A DNA stretch of 64,000 nucleotides from Candidatus Rubrimentiphilum sp. (GTDB lineage Bacteria > Vulcanimicrobiota > Vulcanimicrobiia > Vulcanimicrobiales > Vulcanimicrobiaceae): contig DASTDE010000001.1 in NCBI GenBank assembly GCA_035710515.1, positions 248,001-312,000 of the forward strand, in the 5' to 3' direction. A program made the position numbers and the translations under genes. Positions 44,946 to 53,604 of the stretch are shown one piece after another; the stretch's first letter is position 1, and every line of letters starts with the position of its first letter. Under the pieces are notes generated by a model. It was not told where the DNA came from, ran no database searches, and saw only the letters and a program-made list of their open reading frames with translations.

Positions 44946-47429
44946 ATGAAAAGCCGCTACTGGTTTTCTCTATTTTGCGCCACGTCGTTGGTGATTTCGC
45001 TCTGCGGCGGACTTTCGGCTGCACAACATCGTGCGACGCACATATCGCCAACCCCAATCGTCCTGACGTTCACGACGGTGCGCGCGCAAGATGCCGCGCG
45101 CGTATTGCGCCGGCTCTATCCGCACCTGTCATTCACCATTGATGAAGCCGCGAACGCGGTCGTCGTCCTCGCTGGACCGGATGACGCTGCCGCGCTTCGC
45201 CAGATCGGCGCGGCAATCGACACGAAAAACCCGCTGACGCCAGTAGCGACGTCGTTCATTTTACATCGTATGGATGCTCAGCAGATTGCCGCTCGCTTGC
45301 ACCCACTCTATCCGAGCGCAAAACTGTCAATCGTGAACCGGCATACCCTCCTAGTGAGCGCGGTCAATTCTGATTTGCAGCAAATGCAGGCGCTGGTTTC
45401 AGCAATCGATCAGCCTCCGCAAACCCCGACTCCACGGCCGCTGCCAAGCGCACCAGATACTGAGGTGGTGCGTATCTTGCAAGCAAGCCCTCGGATGATA
45501 GCGAGGGAGGTCGCCGGCGCCGTTCACGGATTGCGCGTCGGAGTGGCCGGTCAAACCATTGTGCTAGCCGGCGCACCAGATCTCGTCGCGCGCGCCAAGG
45601 AGGTTATCGCAGTACTCGATGCGCCGTCAGTTGGGGCGCGGTACACCGCGGTTTATCGACTCCGAACGCTCGATGCTCAGTCAGTCGGCGATCTCATTGC
45701 GCGATCCTATCCTAACGCCAAAGTCACAGTTGACGCGGAGATCAACGCGCTCAGTGTCTCCGCAACGGCGGCGGACCAGCGGCGCATTTCCGACGGAATT
45801 GCGCAGCTCGACGCAGTACCGAGCCCGGCTCCAGGCTCGAACGGTGGTGGCGGTGGGGGTGGAACCGCGGAAATCTATACCCTGAAGGCTGCGCTGCCGG
45901 CAACCAATGGCAGCAATTCCACGACCGCCAGTGATCTGGCGACGCTTGTGACCCAGTCCCTGTCATCGCAAGCGCCGGACTTACATATTACGGTCTCGCC
46001 TGACGCGCCCAAATTGATCCTGACTGGCAATCCGTATTCGATAAAGCTGGCCAAGGATTTGATCGCAAAACTTGACGTCTCAGAAAAGCTAGTGGTCCTC
46101 GATACAGAGATTCTTGAGGTCGACGAGAACACGGCTAAGAACCTCGGTATCCAGCTCTCATCGCTCTTCGGCGGAGATTTCAGCATCGGTACGCTGATCG
46201 GCGAGTCGACGCCGTCGCCGGACCCCATTACCGGCATCACGCCCGGGTTGATGCGGCCAACAAAACTCATTCGCACGCCGATCGCGTTCGGCTTCCAGCT
46301 TAATCTGGCAATCCAGCACGGCTCGGCGCGCGTCCTCGCAGATCCGCGCATCACCACGCTCTCAGGTCACACGGCGACGATTCGCGCCGGCGACAATCTC
46401 TCGATCCAACTCCAAGCCGGCGGCGGTGCGGGAACGGTTGCGACCACTCAAATACAGACGTTTCAAACGGGTGTGACGCTCGACATCACGCCGATCGTCA
46501 ACGACGACGGACTCATTACAGTGGCGCTTCATCCGGTTGTTAACAGCTTAACCGGCATCCTCAACGGAATTCCACAGATCTCCACGCGCGACACGCAAAC
46601 CACCGTTGCGCTTCGCGAGAATCAAACGTTGGTGATCGGCGGGCTCATTCAGGACAACACACAGCGCACCGAATCGAAGATTCCTGTGCTAGGCGACATT
46701 CCGCTCGTCGGCCATCTTTTCCGCAACGAAACACTCAACGGCGTGAGTAACGAGTTGATCATTACCGTCACGCCGCATGTGGTGATACCGGGAACACCGG
46801 ATGGACTCTATCCGGGCGCGCCGTTGCAAACCGTTCCTACGCCGGCAGCGTTGCCGACCTTAGCGCCAGGAACGGTCCTACCTTCGTCCGCGGCACTGCC
46901 GCGTAACTTCAGTTTTGCGCGGAATTTACCCACTCCGCCCGCGCCGTTCCACCCGATCGGCCGACGGCTTCCGGTTGTAGTATCGAAGCTGTTTACGCCC
47001 ACGCCGCTGCTGACGCCAATGCCGGCACCGATGCCGTCGGCCTTTGCGCAAACCAATACGTTTGTCTTTGGATCGCCGCCACCCAATAATTTCGCCGCGC
47101 CCGGCGATGCCGTGCAGATTTTCTACGTGTCGCTCTCCCCGACTGTCGTTTCCTATGGAACGCCGATCACTCTCAACGCGATCACGACGAGCAACGTGAA
47201 CAACGTCACGCTCAGCTACAACGGCGTGCAAACCTCGATCGCGCAGAGCGGGGCGGGCCAGTGGGCGGCAACGTTCCCATTCACGCTAGTTGGATTGCCT
47301 GTGCCTAATGCAACCATCCAGCTTACGCTGACAGCCAGCAAGAACGATGGGACGTCGTCAGTAATTCCTATTCCCGTGAGCGTCGTGTCGCGGACGTCGA
47401 CTTCGTCATCCGTACGAAGACGAAGGTGA
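44946..47429 (+). CDS. secretin (PilQ/GspD-type outer-membrane channel)
   Basis: An 827-residue secretin. A signal peptide (KSRYWFSLFCATSLVISLCGGLSA) is followed by several N-type ring domains (residues about 30-360, each with a KH-like fold, for example YPNAKVTVDAEINALSVSAT), separated by a Gly-rich linker (SNGGGGGGGT). The secretin core spans about 370-610 and contains RVLADPRITTLSGHTATIRAG, VTLDITPIVNDDGLITVALHP, VALRENQTLVIGGLIQDNTQ and SKIPVLGDIPLVGHLFRNE. After the core come a Pro-rich stretch and an Ig-like C-terminal segment (about 690-820). It is followed 6 bp later by a lytic transglycosylase; no other type II or IV secretion genes are nearby. Confidence 0.93.
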   Translation: MKSRYWFSLFCATSLVISLCGGLSAAQHRATHISPTPIVLTFTTVRAQDAARVLRRLYPHLSFTIDEAANAVVVLAGPDDAAALRQIGAAIDTKNPLTPVATSFILHRMDAQQIAARLHPLYPSAKLSIVNRHTLLVSAVNSDLQQMQALVSAIDQPPQTPTPRPLPSAPDTEVVRILQASPRMIAREVAGAVHGLRVGVAGQTIVLAGAPDLVARAKEVIAVLDAPSVGARYTAVYRLRTLDAQSVGDLIARSYPNAKVTVDAEINALSVSATAADQRRISDGIAQLDAVPSPAPGSNGGGGGGGTAEIYTLKAALPATNGSNSTTASDLATLVTQSLSSQAPDLHITVSPDAPKLILTGNPYSIKLAKDLIAKLDVSEKLVVLDTEILEVDENTAKNLGIQLSSLFGGDFSIGTLIGESTPSPDPITGITPGLMRPTKLIRTPIAFGFQLNLAIQHGSARVLADPRITTLSGHTATIRAGDNLSIQLQAGGGAGTVATTQIQTFQTGVTLDITPIVNDDGLITVALHPVVNSLTGILNGIPQISTRDTQTTVALRENQTLVIGGLIQDNTQRTESKIPVLGDIPLVGHLFRNETLNGVSNELIITVTPHVVIPGTPDGLYPGAPLQTVPTPAALPTLAPGTVLPSSAALPRNFSFARNLPTPPAPFHPIGRRLPVVVSKLFTPTPLLTPMPAPMPSAFAQTNTFVFGSPPPNNFAAPGDAVQIFYVSLSPTVVSYGTPITLNAITTSNVNNVTLSYNGVQTSIAQSGAGQWAATFPFTLVGLPVPNATIQLTLTASKNDGTSSVIPIPVSVVSRTSTSSSVRRRR

Positions 47430-47435
47430 TCCGCA

Positions 47436-47918
47436 GTGAAAATTAGCTGTATTGGAAGTTTTGTTCCGGTTGCGTTCCTTTGCGCCGTAATATCCGGTTG
47501 TAGCGGAAGCGGGTATCTACCGCCTATCTCCAAATTAAGCTCGGCTCGCCTTGAGAGCATTGTGACCTCAGCTGCCGGGAGGTATGCGGTGCCCAGCGGA
47601 TTAGTGCACGCAGTGCTCATGGCTGAATCTGCGGGCAGGCCCAATGCGCTCAGCAGCGCGGGCGCGCAAGGGCTGATGCAGCTGATGCCGGGCACTGCTC
47701 ATGGTTGCGGTATCGGCAATCCGTTCGATCCGTTTGAGAACGTGGACTGCGGCACGCGTTATTTGGGTGGTTTACTGAGGCGCTACCATAACAACGTGAA
47801 GTTAGCGGTCGCCGCCTACAATGCTGGGCCCGGTGCGGTTAACAAATACGGCGGCGTTCCACCATATGCCGAAACACGGGCGTATGTCGCACGGGTGCTC
47901 GACTCCTACGAACGGTAG
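47436..47918 (+). CDS. SLT-type lytic transglycosylase lipoprotein
   Basis: A 160-residue lipoprotein that cleaves peptidoglycan. A signal peptide ends in the lipobox VISGC. The SLT domain has the catalytic Glu in AVLMAESAGRPNALSSAGAQ, followed by GLMQLMPGTA and the conserved AVAAYNAGPGAV. An unusual Cys pair lies in HGCGIGNPFDPFENVDCG. The start is GTG at 47436, 6 bp after the secretin stop. It presumably opens the cell wall for the secretin channel. Confidence 0.93.
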   Translation: MKISCIGSFVPVAFLCAVISGCSGSGYLPPISKLSSARLESIVTSAAGRYAVPSGLVHAVLMAESAGRPNALSSAGAQGLMQLMPGTAHGCGIGNPFDPFENVDCGTRYLGGLLRRYHNNVKLAVAAYNAGPGAVNKYGGVPPYAETRAYVARVLDSYER

Positions 47919-47945
47919 CTCTAATTCACGGAATTGACAGGTCGT

Positions 47946-49481
47946 TTAAAAGATAAGGTCGGCGAACCGCTGAGTGTAAAGTCTAGCGACTTGGTCCTTG
48001 GTTGTCCGGGTTAGGTTTGCTTTAAACCAACGCTCAAAACTGCCATCGTGCCAGATAAGGGCAAAGAGTGGGCACGATCGCTCCAAGCCGGTTGCATCGG
48101 CAGCAAACTCGAACAAGACTGTTTCTTCAAATCTCGCGACGGCTCGCCATATAAAACGCGGTTGTGGCTGCACAATAAGGTCTCGCACCCCTGGAACGGC
48201 AATGTATTTCTCGCGGAGCAATTGTTTATATCGTTGCGTGTCCGTAAGATGGATGTCCCACTCGAGAGCAAGCGGGTCCAGATCAAAGAGTTTCAGCAGA
48301 TTCGCAAAGTATTGTGCCCAGGCATCAACCTCGGTGTAGGTGACACGGATCTTCCCGTAAACGGGCACGAGTACGAAGAGGGGAGCCAGGGTCGTTTCCG
48401 GCAAGCCGGTGATGCCATATCCGCAAAATACGAACGGTGGTCGAATGTGGCCGAACTCTCTAGAATGAGGTTTGAGTTCGCGTGGCAGTGCCTCCACCGC
48501 GAAACGTGCAAATGGACCCACCTCATCGTCGTGGGCGTACACCTTGTAAATTCGTGACCCAATAGACTGAACGTTGTCGCGTTTCGGCTCCGATACCGAA
48601 GGCACACTGTCTGCTAATTTGCAGCCCACTATTGTAATCGCATGTGCCGGATAGCTAACTTTGCCATTCTCCTCACGTCGAACTCCCACACCTAAAACGA
48701 TCGGAAGTTCGTACTCGAGGTAGCCGTGAATAATCGACAAGAGCGGTGTGCTCGGCCCTACAGGCTCGACGAGCGGCTCAAGGCCGACTTGTCGGACTGC
48801 TTCGCACATTTGTTCAAGCCGTAGGCCGTGAGAAGGCATTGCGCGGCCCGGGACCTTCACCTGATTGGCGACGTTTGTGATGGCGGCAGGGCGCATGACC
48901 GGCGTTTGAAATAGATCAGCCGTCTTGTGGAATGCGCTCCAGAGAGCGACGGTCGCACACGCTGCGACAACGGTATCCTGCTGCTGATAGGCCAAGCTTC
49001 GAATGGTTAATGGAATGCCGAAAAGACTTACCTTGTATTCTTTCAGCGCGCTATACGTTCGCAATGGCTGAGGCTCGTAGGTGATCAGCGCAGTCCTTCC
49101 GATCACGGCTTCCGGAAGCGGCCTCACCACGACGTAACCAAGATACGATTTCTGTAGATTCTTGTCAGAGCTCGCGTTGGGCTCAGTGATCCATTTTTGG
49201 AGGTCCGCGTCTAAAAAAACATTGCGGAAGAAATGAAGCCGTCGGCACCGGTTACCGTATTGATCGAAGCAACGAACGTAATACGACGCGTAATCATCGA
49301 GGTAGTCTCCGTCAATGTACTCTTTCTCGTCGACGATCGTCTTAGCGCCGAGCTCGCCCAAATATCCAACCAGGTATTGCGGCTGTCGAAAGTGCGCTTC
49401 GATATACGTCGCAGAAACGTAGCGATTGGAAAGACACTCATATAGAGCGTCCTTGTTAAAAGGACGGACTTCGAACGGCAC
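47946..49481 (-). CDS. large hypothetical protein with a papain-like peptidase signature
   Basis: A 511-residue protein not recognised as a whole. The middle has QQQDTVVAACATVALWSAF, where Gln168 and Cys175 have the spacing of the oxyanion Gln and nucleophile of papain-like or C39-like peptidases. It is followed by YPAHAITIVGC (His280) and KVYAHDDEVGPF (Asp318 or Asp319), the expected Cys-His-Asp order with typical strand context. The N-terminal 160 and C-terminal 190 residues have no recognised domain. The start is GTG at 49481. A 91-residue gene lies 13 bp upstream on the same strand. No signal peptide, so it acts in the cytoplasm unless exported by another route. Confidence 0.7.
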   Translation of the reverse strand: MPFEVRPFNKDALYECLSNRYVSATYIEAHFRQPQYLVGYLGELGAKTIVDEKEYIDGDYLDDYASYYVRCFDQYGNRCRRLHFFRNVFLDADLQKWITEPNASSDKNLQKSYLGYVVVRPLPEAVIGRTALITYEPQPLRTYSALKEYKVSLFGIPLTIRSLAYQQQDTVVAACATVALWSAFHKTADLFQTPVMRPAAITNVANQVKVPGRAMPSHGLRLEQMCEAVRQVGLEPLVEPVGPSTPLLSIIHGYLEYELPIVLGVGVRREENGKVSYPAHAITIVGCKLADSVPSVSEPKRDNVQSIGSRIYKVYAHDDEVGPFARFAVEALPRELKPHSREFGHIRPPFVFCGYGITGLPETTLAPLFVLVPVYGKIRVTYTEVDAWAQYFANLLKLFDLDPLALEWDIHLTDTQRYKQLLREKYIAVPGVRDLIVQPQPRFIWRAVARFEETVLFEFAADATGLERSCPLFALIWHDGSFERWFKANLTRTTKDQVARLYTQRFADLIF

Positions 49482-49494
49482 CCGGAGAGAAGGC

Positions 49495-49770
49495 CTAAAC
49501 GCTTATGACAAGGTCGAGGGTGCGTTGAGTTACCTGATGATCGTCAAGATAGCGCTTGACGTCAGCATCGGACTCCCTCACGGCATCTGCGAGATCAATT
49601 GGCTGAGACGAAGGGGATTCGGGTAGATTCAAACCTGCCGACCCGGTCCCGGAAACCTGTTGGCTGTTGTTCACAATATGACTCCCCGAGCTGTCACGGC
49701 GATGACGCCGGCCGGACAGCGCGCGTCGCGCGGCATCCGCCACTTTTAGCCCTTCGCGTAGTAACCTCAT
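49495..49770 (-). CDS. small hypothetical protein upstream of the papain-like gene
   Basis: A 91-residue protein with a basic N-terminal helix (LREGLKVADAARRALSGRRHRRD), a Ser/Gly/Pro linker and an acidic C-terminal part (DLADAVRESDADVKRYLDDHQ). A fair ribosome site (AGCAGG) precedes the ATG. It ends 13 bp before the 511-residue gene, so the two are probably co-transcribed; it might regulate or be processed by that protein. No family recognised. Confidence 0.5.
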   Translation of the reverse strand: MRLLREGLKVADAARRALSGRRHRRDSSGSHIVNNSQQVSGTGSAGLNLPESPSSQPIDLADAVRESDADVKRYLDDHQVTQRTLDLVISV

Positions 49771-49873
49771 CCTGCTGCACCTCGGCCCGAGTGGTACCTT
49801 TTACCCGTCTCTTCCATATAACGGCCTGCGCCCACAAGGGGTTCAGCGCCGTGCTCGGGGCTCTTGCTTCCTG

Positions 49874-49898
49874 TTAGATATTGTAATACATTATCTAA
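49874..49898. promoter_or_regulatory. 25-bp palindrome, candidate operator
   Basis: Half-site TTAGATA-n-TGTA is mirrored as TACA-n-TATCTAA around a single central base, with one mismatched pair. It ends 9 bp before the start of the 81-residue gene and lies in the divergent gap toward the 49770 gene. Its position over the expected -10 region suggests repression. Confidence 0.7.
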
Positions 49899-49907
49899 TC
49901 CCTGACT

Positions 49908-50153
49908 ATGGCCGCACCCAAAGGCTCTCGCAACAACCCCGCCGGCCGGCCAACAAAAGGCCTGGCTCACTGCCGAGTGCCCTTTTCCGTTAGACTGTCT
50001 CCCAAAGCTTCACGCTGGGTCGAAAGCCAGGCAACGGACGGCGCGACCGTGACCTCAGTCATCGAAGGAGCCGTTTTGGGGGCGATGGGCGCTGCCGCCG
50101 TGGCTAGTACAGCACCCTTCGATTCGGCAACGAGCGAGCGGCCTGACGCGTGA
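49908..50153 (+). CDS. small ribbon-helix-helix-like DNA-binding protein
   Basis: An 81-residue protein. The N-terminus MAAPKGSRNNPAGRPTKG is of the type seen in small phage or plasmid DNA-binding proteins. Then a strand VPFSVRLSPKASRWV leads into two helices (SRWVESQATDG and TVTSVIEGAVLGAMGAAA), the layout of a ribbon-helix-helix (CopG/MetJ-type) regulator. A palindrome just upstream is a natural target for such a dimer, suggesting autoregulation. The ATG has no clear ribosome site and a possible -10 (TATCTA) lies about 13 bp before it, so the message may be leaderless. Fold assignment is inference. Confidence 0.55.
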   Translation: MAAPKGSRNNPAGRPTKGLAHCRVPFSVRLSPKASRWVESQATDGATVTSVIEGAVLGAMGAAAVASTAPFDSATSERPDA

Positions 50154-50266
50154 TGGCTTTTTTTGGGTCGCGCGAAAGCCAGAATGCCATACAGTCGGCA
50201 CTCTTCGATGGAGAATAGTAAGCATCGAATTTCCACCTCAGCACTCGCCCAAAAAGGTTGGTTTCT

Positions 50267-51478
50267 ATGTCTGCAGCCCCGGTTAGCCCGAAAGTCTACG
50301 ATGGTCCTTTGCTCGACCCGTTTACAGCGCCGCTCGACCAACTCACGTACGAGTCGCTCTGCGAAGCTTTCAGAGATGTCGGATCCGAAACGCAGCGGTT
50401 GGAATTCAAGCGCGAAATCGATCCGGAGGAACTAGCCCGGCAGGCGGTCGCCATGGCAAACGGAAGCGGTGGACTGGTTGTGGTGGGCTTCGACGATCCT
50501 ATGGAGGGTACGCCGCTCAAACCGTTCTCTTTTCCCGATAAGATCGACGAACCGGCCCGCCGGCGGCTTCTTAGTAAGATCCAGAGTCGAGTCTATCCGA
50601 GCTTATCGTTAGAAGCTGCGGGTTACACCGCGAGTAATGGCAACGAAAAAGCCCTAGTTCTCCGTGTCGCCTCGAGTATGTCTGCACCGCACGAACACTT
50701 GAATGATCGCGGGCGATTCTTAATTCGCCGCGGTACGGCGATCGCAGGCATGAGCTTGCGCGAACTCGAGACGATGATACGGCGCCGTGACGGTTCGGCC
50801 GATGTGTCCATAATACAGCGTCCTAATTGGCATCCGATGCTGTCGTTTGACCGTTCGGTCTCTGATGGGTTCGTCGGAGCCATGCTGTTTCCGGAAACCA
50901 TTGCAGAAGATGAGCCGCTTTCAAAATCGCGTCAGAATGAAATTGAACGGATTGTTGGGCACGTAAATAAGCTGACCGATGCGATTCCGATTCCTTATCC
51001 GGAAGGTGTCCTTTTTGAGCGACAGCTCAGGCCGGTTTCCGACCGCGCGGTTGTGATCGACGAATCGCGAGGCGTTCGTTGGAGCCGGCGGGCCTACGTC
51101 GGTGCGGACGGCCGTCTCGAACTTCGCGAAACTGAGGTTGAAGGATCGTATGAAGAGTCGCTCATCAGCGTACTCTGCAATCTGTACCAAATGGGTTCGC
51201 AGATATTGCTTGCATTGGGCTTGGGCCCCCGGGCCCGCTGTTCGCTGATCTGTCATCGTACGGTCGGGGGTCTCGGCGCAGAACGGCTAGCTGGTGACGG
51301 CGAGTTCCCTTTCAATGTCGACTTTTCAAGCGACACGGTGGTGCGAATGGCTCGTCGACCCCTCATGTATGCGCTCAGAACCGCCGGAAAAGTAACCGAC
51401 CCAGAAGATGTCGAGCCGAAAATTACCAAACACTGGCAGTATGTGGCTGGCGGCGACCTGCGAACGAACTGGCATTAA
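50267..51478 (+). CDS. Schlafen AlbA_2-domain protein
   Basis: A 403-residue protein whose N-terminal third has the AlbA_2 fold: ETQRLEFKREIDPEELARQAVAMANGSGGLVVVGFDD, then the closing element GRFLIRRGTAIAGMSLRELETMIRRR. AlbA_2 proteins bind nucleic acids and often occur in defence or mobile-element loci. The remaining 200 residues are unrecognised (a beta-rich segment with REVTEV-like LELRETEVEGSYEESLISVLCN and an end with YALRTAGKVTDPEDVEPK). The frame is open to a TTG at 50258; ATG at 50267 with AAGG upstream is preferred. No helicase or nuclease partner is adjacent. Confidence 0.75.
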   Translation: MSAAPVSPKVYDGPLLDPFTAPLDQLTYESLCEAFRDVGSETQRLEFKREIDPEELARQAVAMANGSGGLVVVGFDDPMEGTPLKPFSFPDKIDEPARRRLLSKIQSRVYPSLSLEAAGYTASNGNEKALVLRVASSMSAPHEHLNDRGRFLIRRGTAIAGMSLRELETMIRRRDGSADVSIIQRPNWHPMLSFDRSVSDGFVGAMLFPETIAEDEPLSKSRQNEIERIVGHVNKLTDAIPIPYPEGVLFERQLRPVSDRAVVIDESRGVRWSRRAYVGADGRLELRETEVEGSYEESLISVLCNLYQMGSQILLALGLGPRARCSLICHRTVGGLGAERLAGDGEFPFNVDFSSDTVVRMARRPLMYALRTAGKVTDPEDVEPKITKHWQYVAGGDLRTNWH

Positions 51479-51566
51479 CATGTTCAAACGGCTGGCGACT
51501 TCGTTGTCGGATGAAGACTACTGTTGATACACAGGTAGCCGCGATAATAAATCGGAGTATCGGACT

Positions 51567-51863
51567 ATGCTAATAGGATGGAAGCCTTCCGCTTTCGAGA
51601 TCATTCGAGGTCCGGAAAAATCGGAGATTGATATAGACTGGCCGGATCACGTTCCGATTCCGCAGGTCGGAGACGAGCTGATCTACAGGGGCAGTACGGT
51701 TACGATAGTTGATCGGGCGTATTCGGGCGGCTCCGTTGAGAAGGAAACAATAACGGATCTGAAGCTGACTCTTATATGGCGTGATCGCCGGCTTGAACAA
51801 AACCCGCTGGTTCGGGACCGAGAATTACCGCTCGGTTCTAGACCCCAGCTATTCGAAGGTTGA
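51567..51863 (+). CDS. small hypothetical protein
   Basis: A 98-residue acidic, strand-rich protein (FEIIRGPEKSEIDIDWPDHVPIPQVGDELIYRGSTVTIVDRAYSG style pattern, here summarised) with a charged end. A GDELIYRG...TVTIVDRAY pair of strands suggests a small beta-barrel. It stands alone 88 bp after the AlbA_2 gene. No family recognised. Confidence 0.5.
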   Translation: MLIGWKPSAFEIIRGPEKSEIDIDWPDHVPIPQVGDELIYRGSTVTIVDRAYSGGSVEKETITDLKLTLIWRDRRLEQNPLVRDRELPLGSRPQLFEG

Positions 51864-51986
51864 AGCGATGGACAGTTCGGGGCGTCGGGAGCTCGCCTCG
51901 GAAGGCATACCCTTCGATCAGGCAACGTAGATTGGAGAGCGTTCGGGGAAGGAGTAGTTTGCCCGGCGCGCGATTCAGTACTTTGG

Positions 51987-52484
51987 GTGATTATTGGAAG
52001 AGGAACCGAGCTCGACCCGCTGGCGTACAAACTGTATACGCGGGCAAACAATTTTGTCGAGAACGAGAGGCCGTCAGAGAGATCGGCCGAGGAATTGAAC
52101 GCAATTCATCGGGATGCCACCTCGAAGACCTCGCCCGTTTTAATGCGTGCGCTTACCGCGGTCTACAACTGTATGGGGGTCGCTTTTGCCTCCAGGCGGA
52201 CCACGATCGATTGTCGCTTCTTGGGCCGCTTCGGCAAAGACGATTGCCTGAGGGAACTGGGTGGAGGCCTGGCCGAAGCGGTAACGGGGGACCTAGTCGT
52301 CTACTACCGGGACGGAAATCCCCAGCATGTTGGGGTAATCACCCAAATCGGCAAGAATGAGTTTGGCGGTTTTGACGTTTTAGTCTTGAGCAAGTGGGGC
52401 GAGGGTGGAGAGTACATTCACAAGATTGACGATGTTCCGGAGATCTACGGGCGCGACAAGCGGTTTATTACGGATCGAAAATGA
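51987..52484 (+). CDS. NlpC/P60-like (papain-fold) protein
   Basis: A 165-residue protein with the NlpC/P60 or CHAP pattern: Cys62 in AVYNCMGVAFA begins the nucleophile helix, and GDLVVYYRDGNPQHVGVI carries the GDLV strand and His114 in HVGVI. The following LSKWGEGGEYIHKI resembles the SKWG motif of related hypothetical proteins. Such enzymes cleave gamma-D-Glu-type or amide bonds. The start is GTG at 51987. There is no signal peptide. The stop overlaps the next gene by four bases (ATGA), indicating a functional pair. It could be a toxin-like effector; this is inference. Confidence 0.65.
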   Translation: MIIGRGTELDPLAYKLYTRANNFVENERPSERSAEELNAIHRDATSKTSPVLMRALTAVYNCMGVAFASRRTTIDCRFLGRFGKDDCLRELGGGLAEAVTGDLVVYYRDGNPQHVGVITQIGKNEFGGFDVLVLSKWGEGGEYIHKIDDVPEIYGRDKRFITDRK

Positions 52485-53098
52485 CTAGACGGTCCCTCCC
52501 ATTTGACTCGATTGAGTCGCTGGAGTTCAGCGCGCGCCTTGGTATAGCGAATAGTCTCTCGACGTTCGTTGATCTGCTAAACGAGCAAGACGAATTCAAA
52601 CAGCTAATGAAGCAGCGCTGCGATCCGCAGATGCTCGCGCCGCTGATGGACCGCGTCAAGGATCTTTTGGAACGGCGCTTTGATCCTGCTTATCGTAATC
52701 CATCAGACGCAGCGCTAGCAGCCTATCTTGCGATTCTTGACTGCGCCGGAAAAGACTACTCGCTACCCATCATAGATCAGTATGCCGCCCGGCGCGATCT
52801 CTGGTGGGCACGCAGACTAGCATCTCATCTGCAACCGTTCGCCTTTTCGCAGAAATATGTCGCGGAATCGAGCGCTGCAAAGCTCGGTGGAGAAGTTCCG
52901 CTTCGTGCGTTCCTGGTGACAGACGCCGGCAAGGTCCTGAGCCGTGGCAAGACATTTCCGGTAAATCCGCGCGGCGAATGGATTGCCAAGGGTCCGATAT
53001 TTTTAGATTTCGCGCTCAATCACCACGGAGTAAAGCTCCAGCGGGCTAACGTTCCCGAATTCTTCGTCTATGGTCATTTGGAACGCAAAGTGTCGTAA
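52481..53098 (+). CDS. hypothetical protein coupled to the NlpC/P60-like gene
   Basis: A 205-residue soluble protein, mostly helical in its first 130 residues (FSARLGIANSLSTFVDLLNEQ, DAALAAYLAILDCAG) and strand-rich after (VPLRAFLVTDAGKVLSRGKTF). Its ATG overlaps the previous stop. A helical partner coupled to a papain-fold enzyme may be an inhibitor or adaptor, but no homology supports this. No family recognised. Confidence 0.6.
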   Translation: MTRRSLPFDSIESLEFSARLGIANSLSTFVDLLNEQDEFKQLMKQRCDPQMLAPLMDRVKDLLERRFDPAYRNPSDAALAAYLAILDCAGKDYSLPIIDQYAARRDLWWARRLASHLQPFAFSQKYVAESSAAKLGGEVPLRAFLVTDAGKVLSRGKTFPVNPRGEWIAKGPIFLDFALNHHGVKLQRANVPEFFVYGHLERKVS

Positions 53099-53113
53099 TT
53101 GGTGAGAAAATAA

Positions 53114-53551
53114 TTGGAACACCGGTGGAGTGTCTTATGCCGGCGATCGTTGGTAGATAGCCAGACGGGAAAAGTTTCCTTAGTCGATTTGATTGAGCAG
53201 ATAGATTTAAAAGCGAATGATGAGTCGGGAATAGATTTCGAAATATTTACAAGCTGGTTCAGCGAGGCTCCTGAAACCAGCAAGTATAAAATCATGTTTT
53301 CGAACGCCCAGGGCGATGAGCTTAGTGCATCTGAAGAGTACACGGTAGAGTTTAAGGCTGAGGGATTTGCCCGCAGTGGCATTGCAATCAATAAGTTCGC
53401 CTGGCCTGACAAAGGTCGATATTATTTCAGCGTTGCGCTTCTGAAGGGAGAGGCGTGGGAGAACGTCGCGCGGATCCCCGTCCTAATCACTATTAAAGAG
53501 CCCCAGAATATCGAGGCAACACCACCGAGCCAGAACGTTCAGGCAAATTGA
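53114..53551 (+). CDS. small beta-rich protein resembling the DUF6941 group
   Basis: A 145-residue protein that begins at a TTG (53114). The opening WSVLCRRSLVDSQTGKVSLVDLIEQI resembles a family of small proteins of unknown role (DUF6941, from memory). The remainder is made of strands (SGIDFEIFTSWF, KYKIMFSNAQGDEL, GRYYFSVALLKG) consistent with a beta-sandwich, ending in a Gln/Pro/Asn tail. It follows the previous gene by 15 bp and could be in the same transcript. Function unknown. Confidence 0.6.
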   Translation: MEHRWSVLCRRSLVDSQTGKVSLVDLIEQIDLKANDESGIDFEIFTSWFSEAPETSKYKIMFSNAQGDELSASEEYTVEFKAEGFARSGIAINKFAWPDKGRYYFSVALLKGEAWENVARIPVLITIKEPQNIEATPPSQNVQAN

Positions 53552-53604
53552 GCCGAGCGATTTCCTGGGCGAGTTCGACGTATCGGACTGGGTGAGCCGG
53601 GTTC

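Noticed and set aside
49767-49970. 67-codon frame on the minus strand upstream of the 91-residue gene
   Set aside because: It would cover the palindrome and the start of the opposite RHH-like gene, and has no ribosome site or domain.
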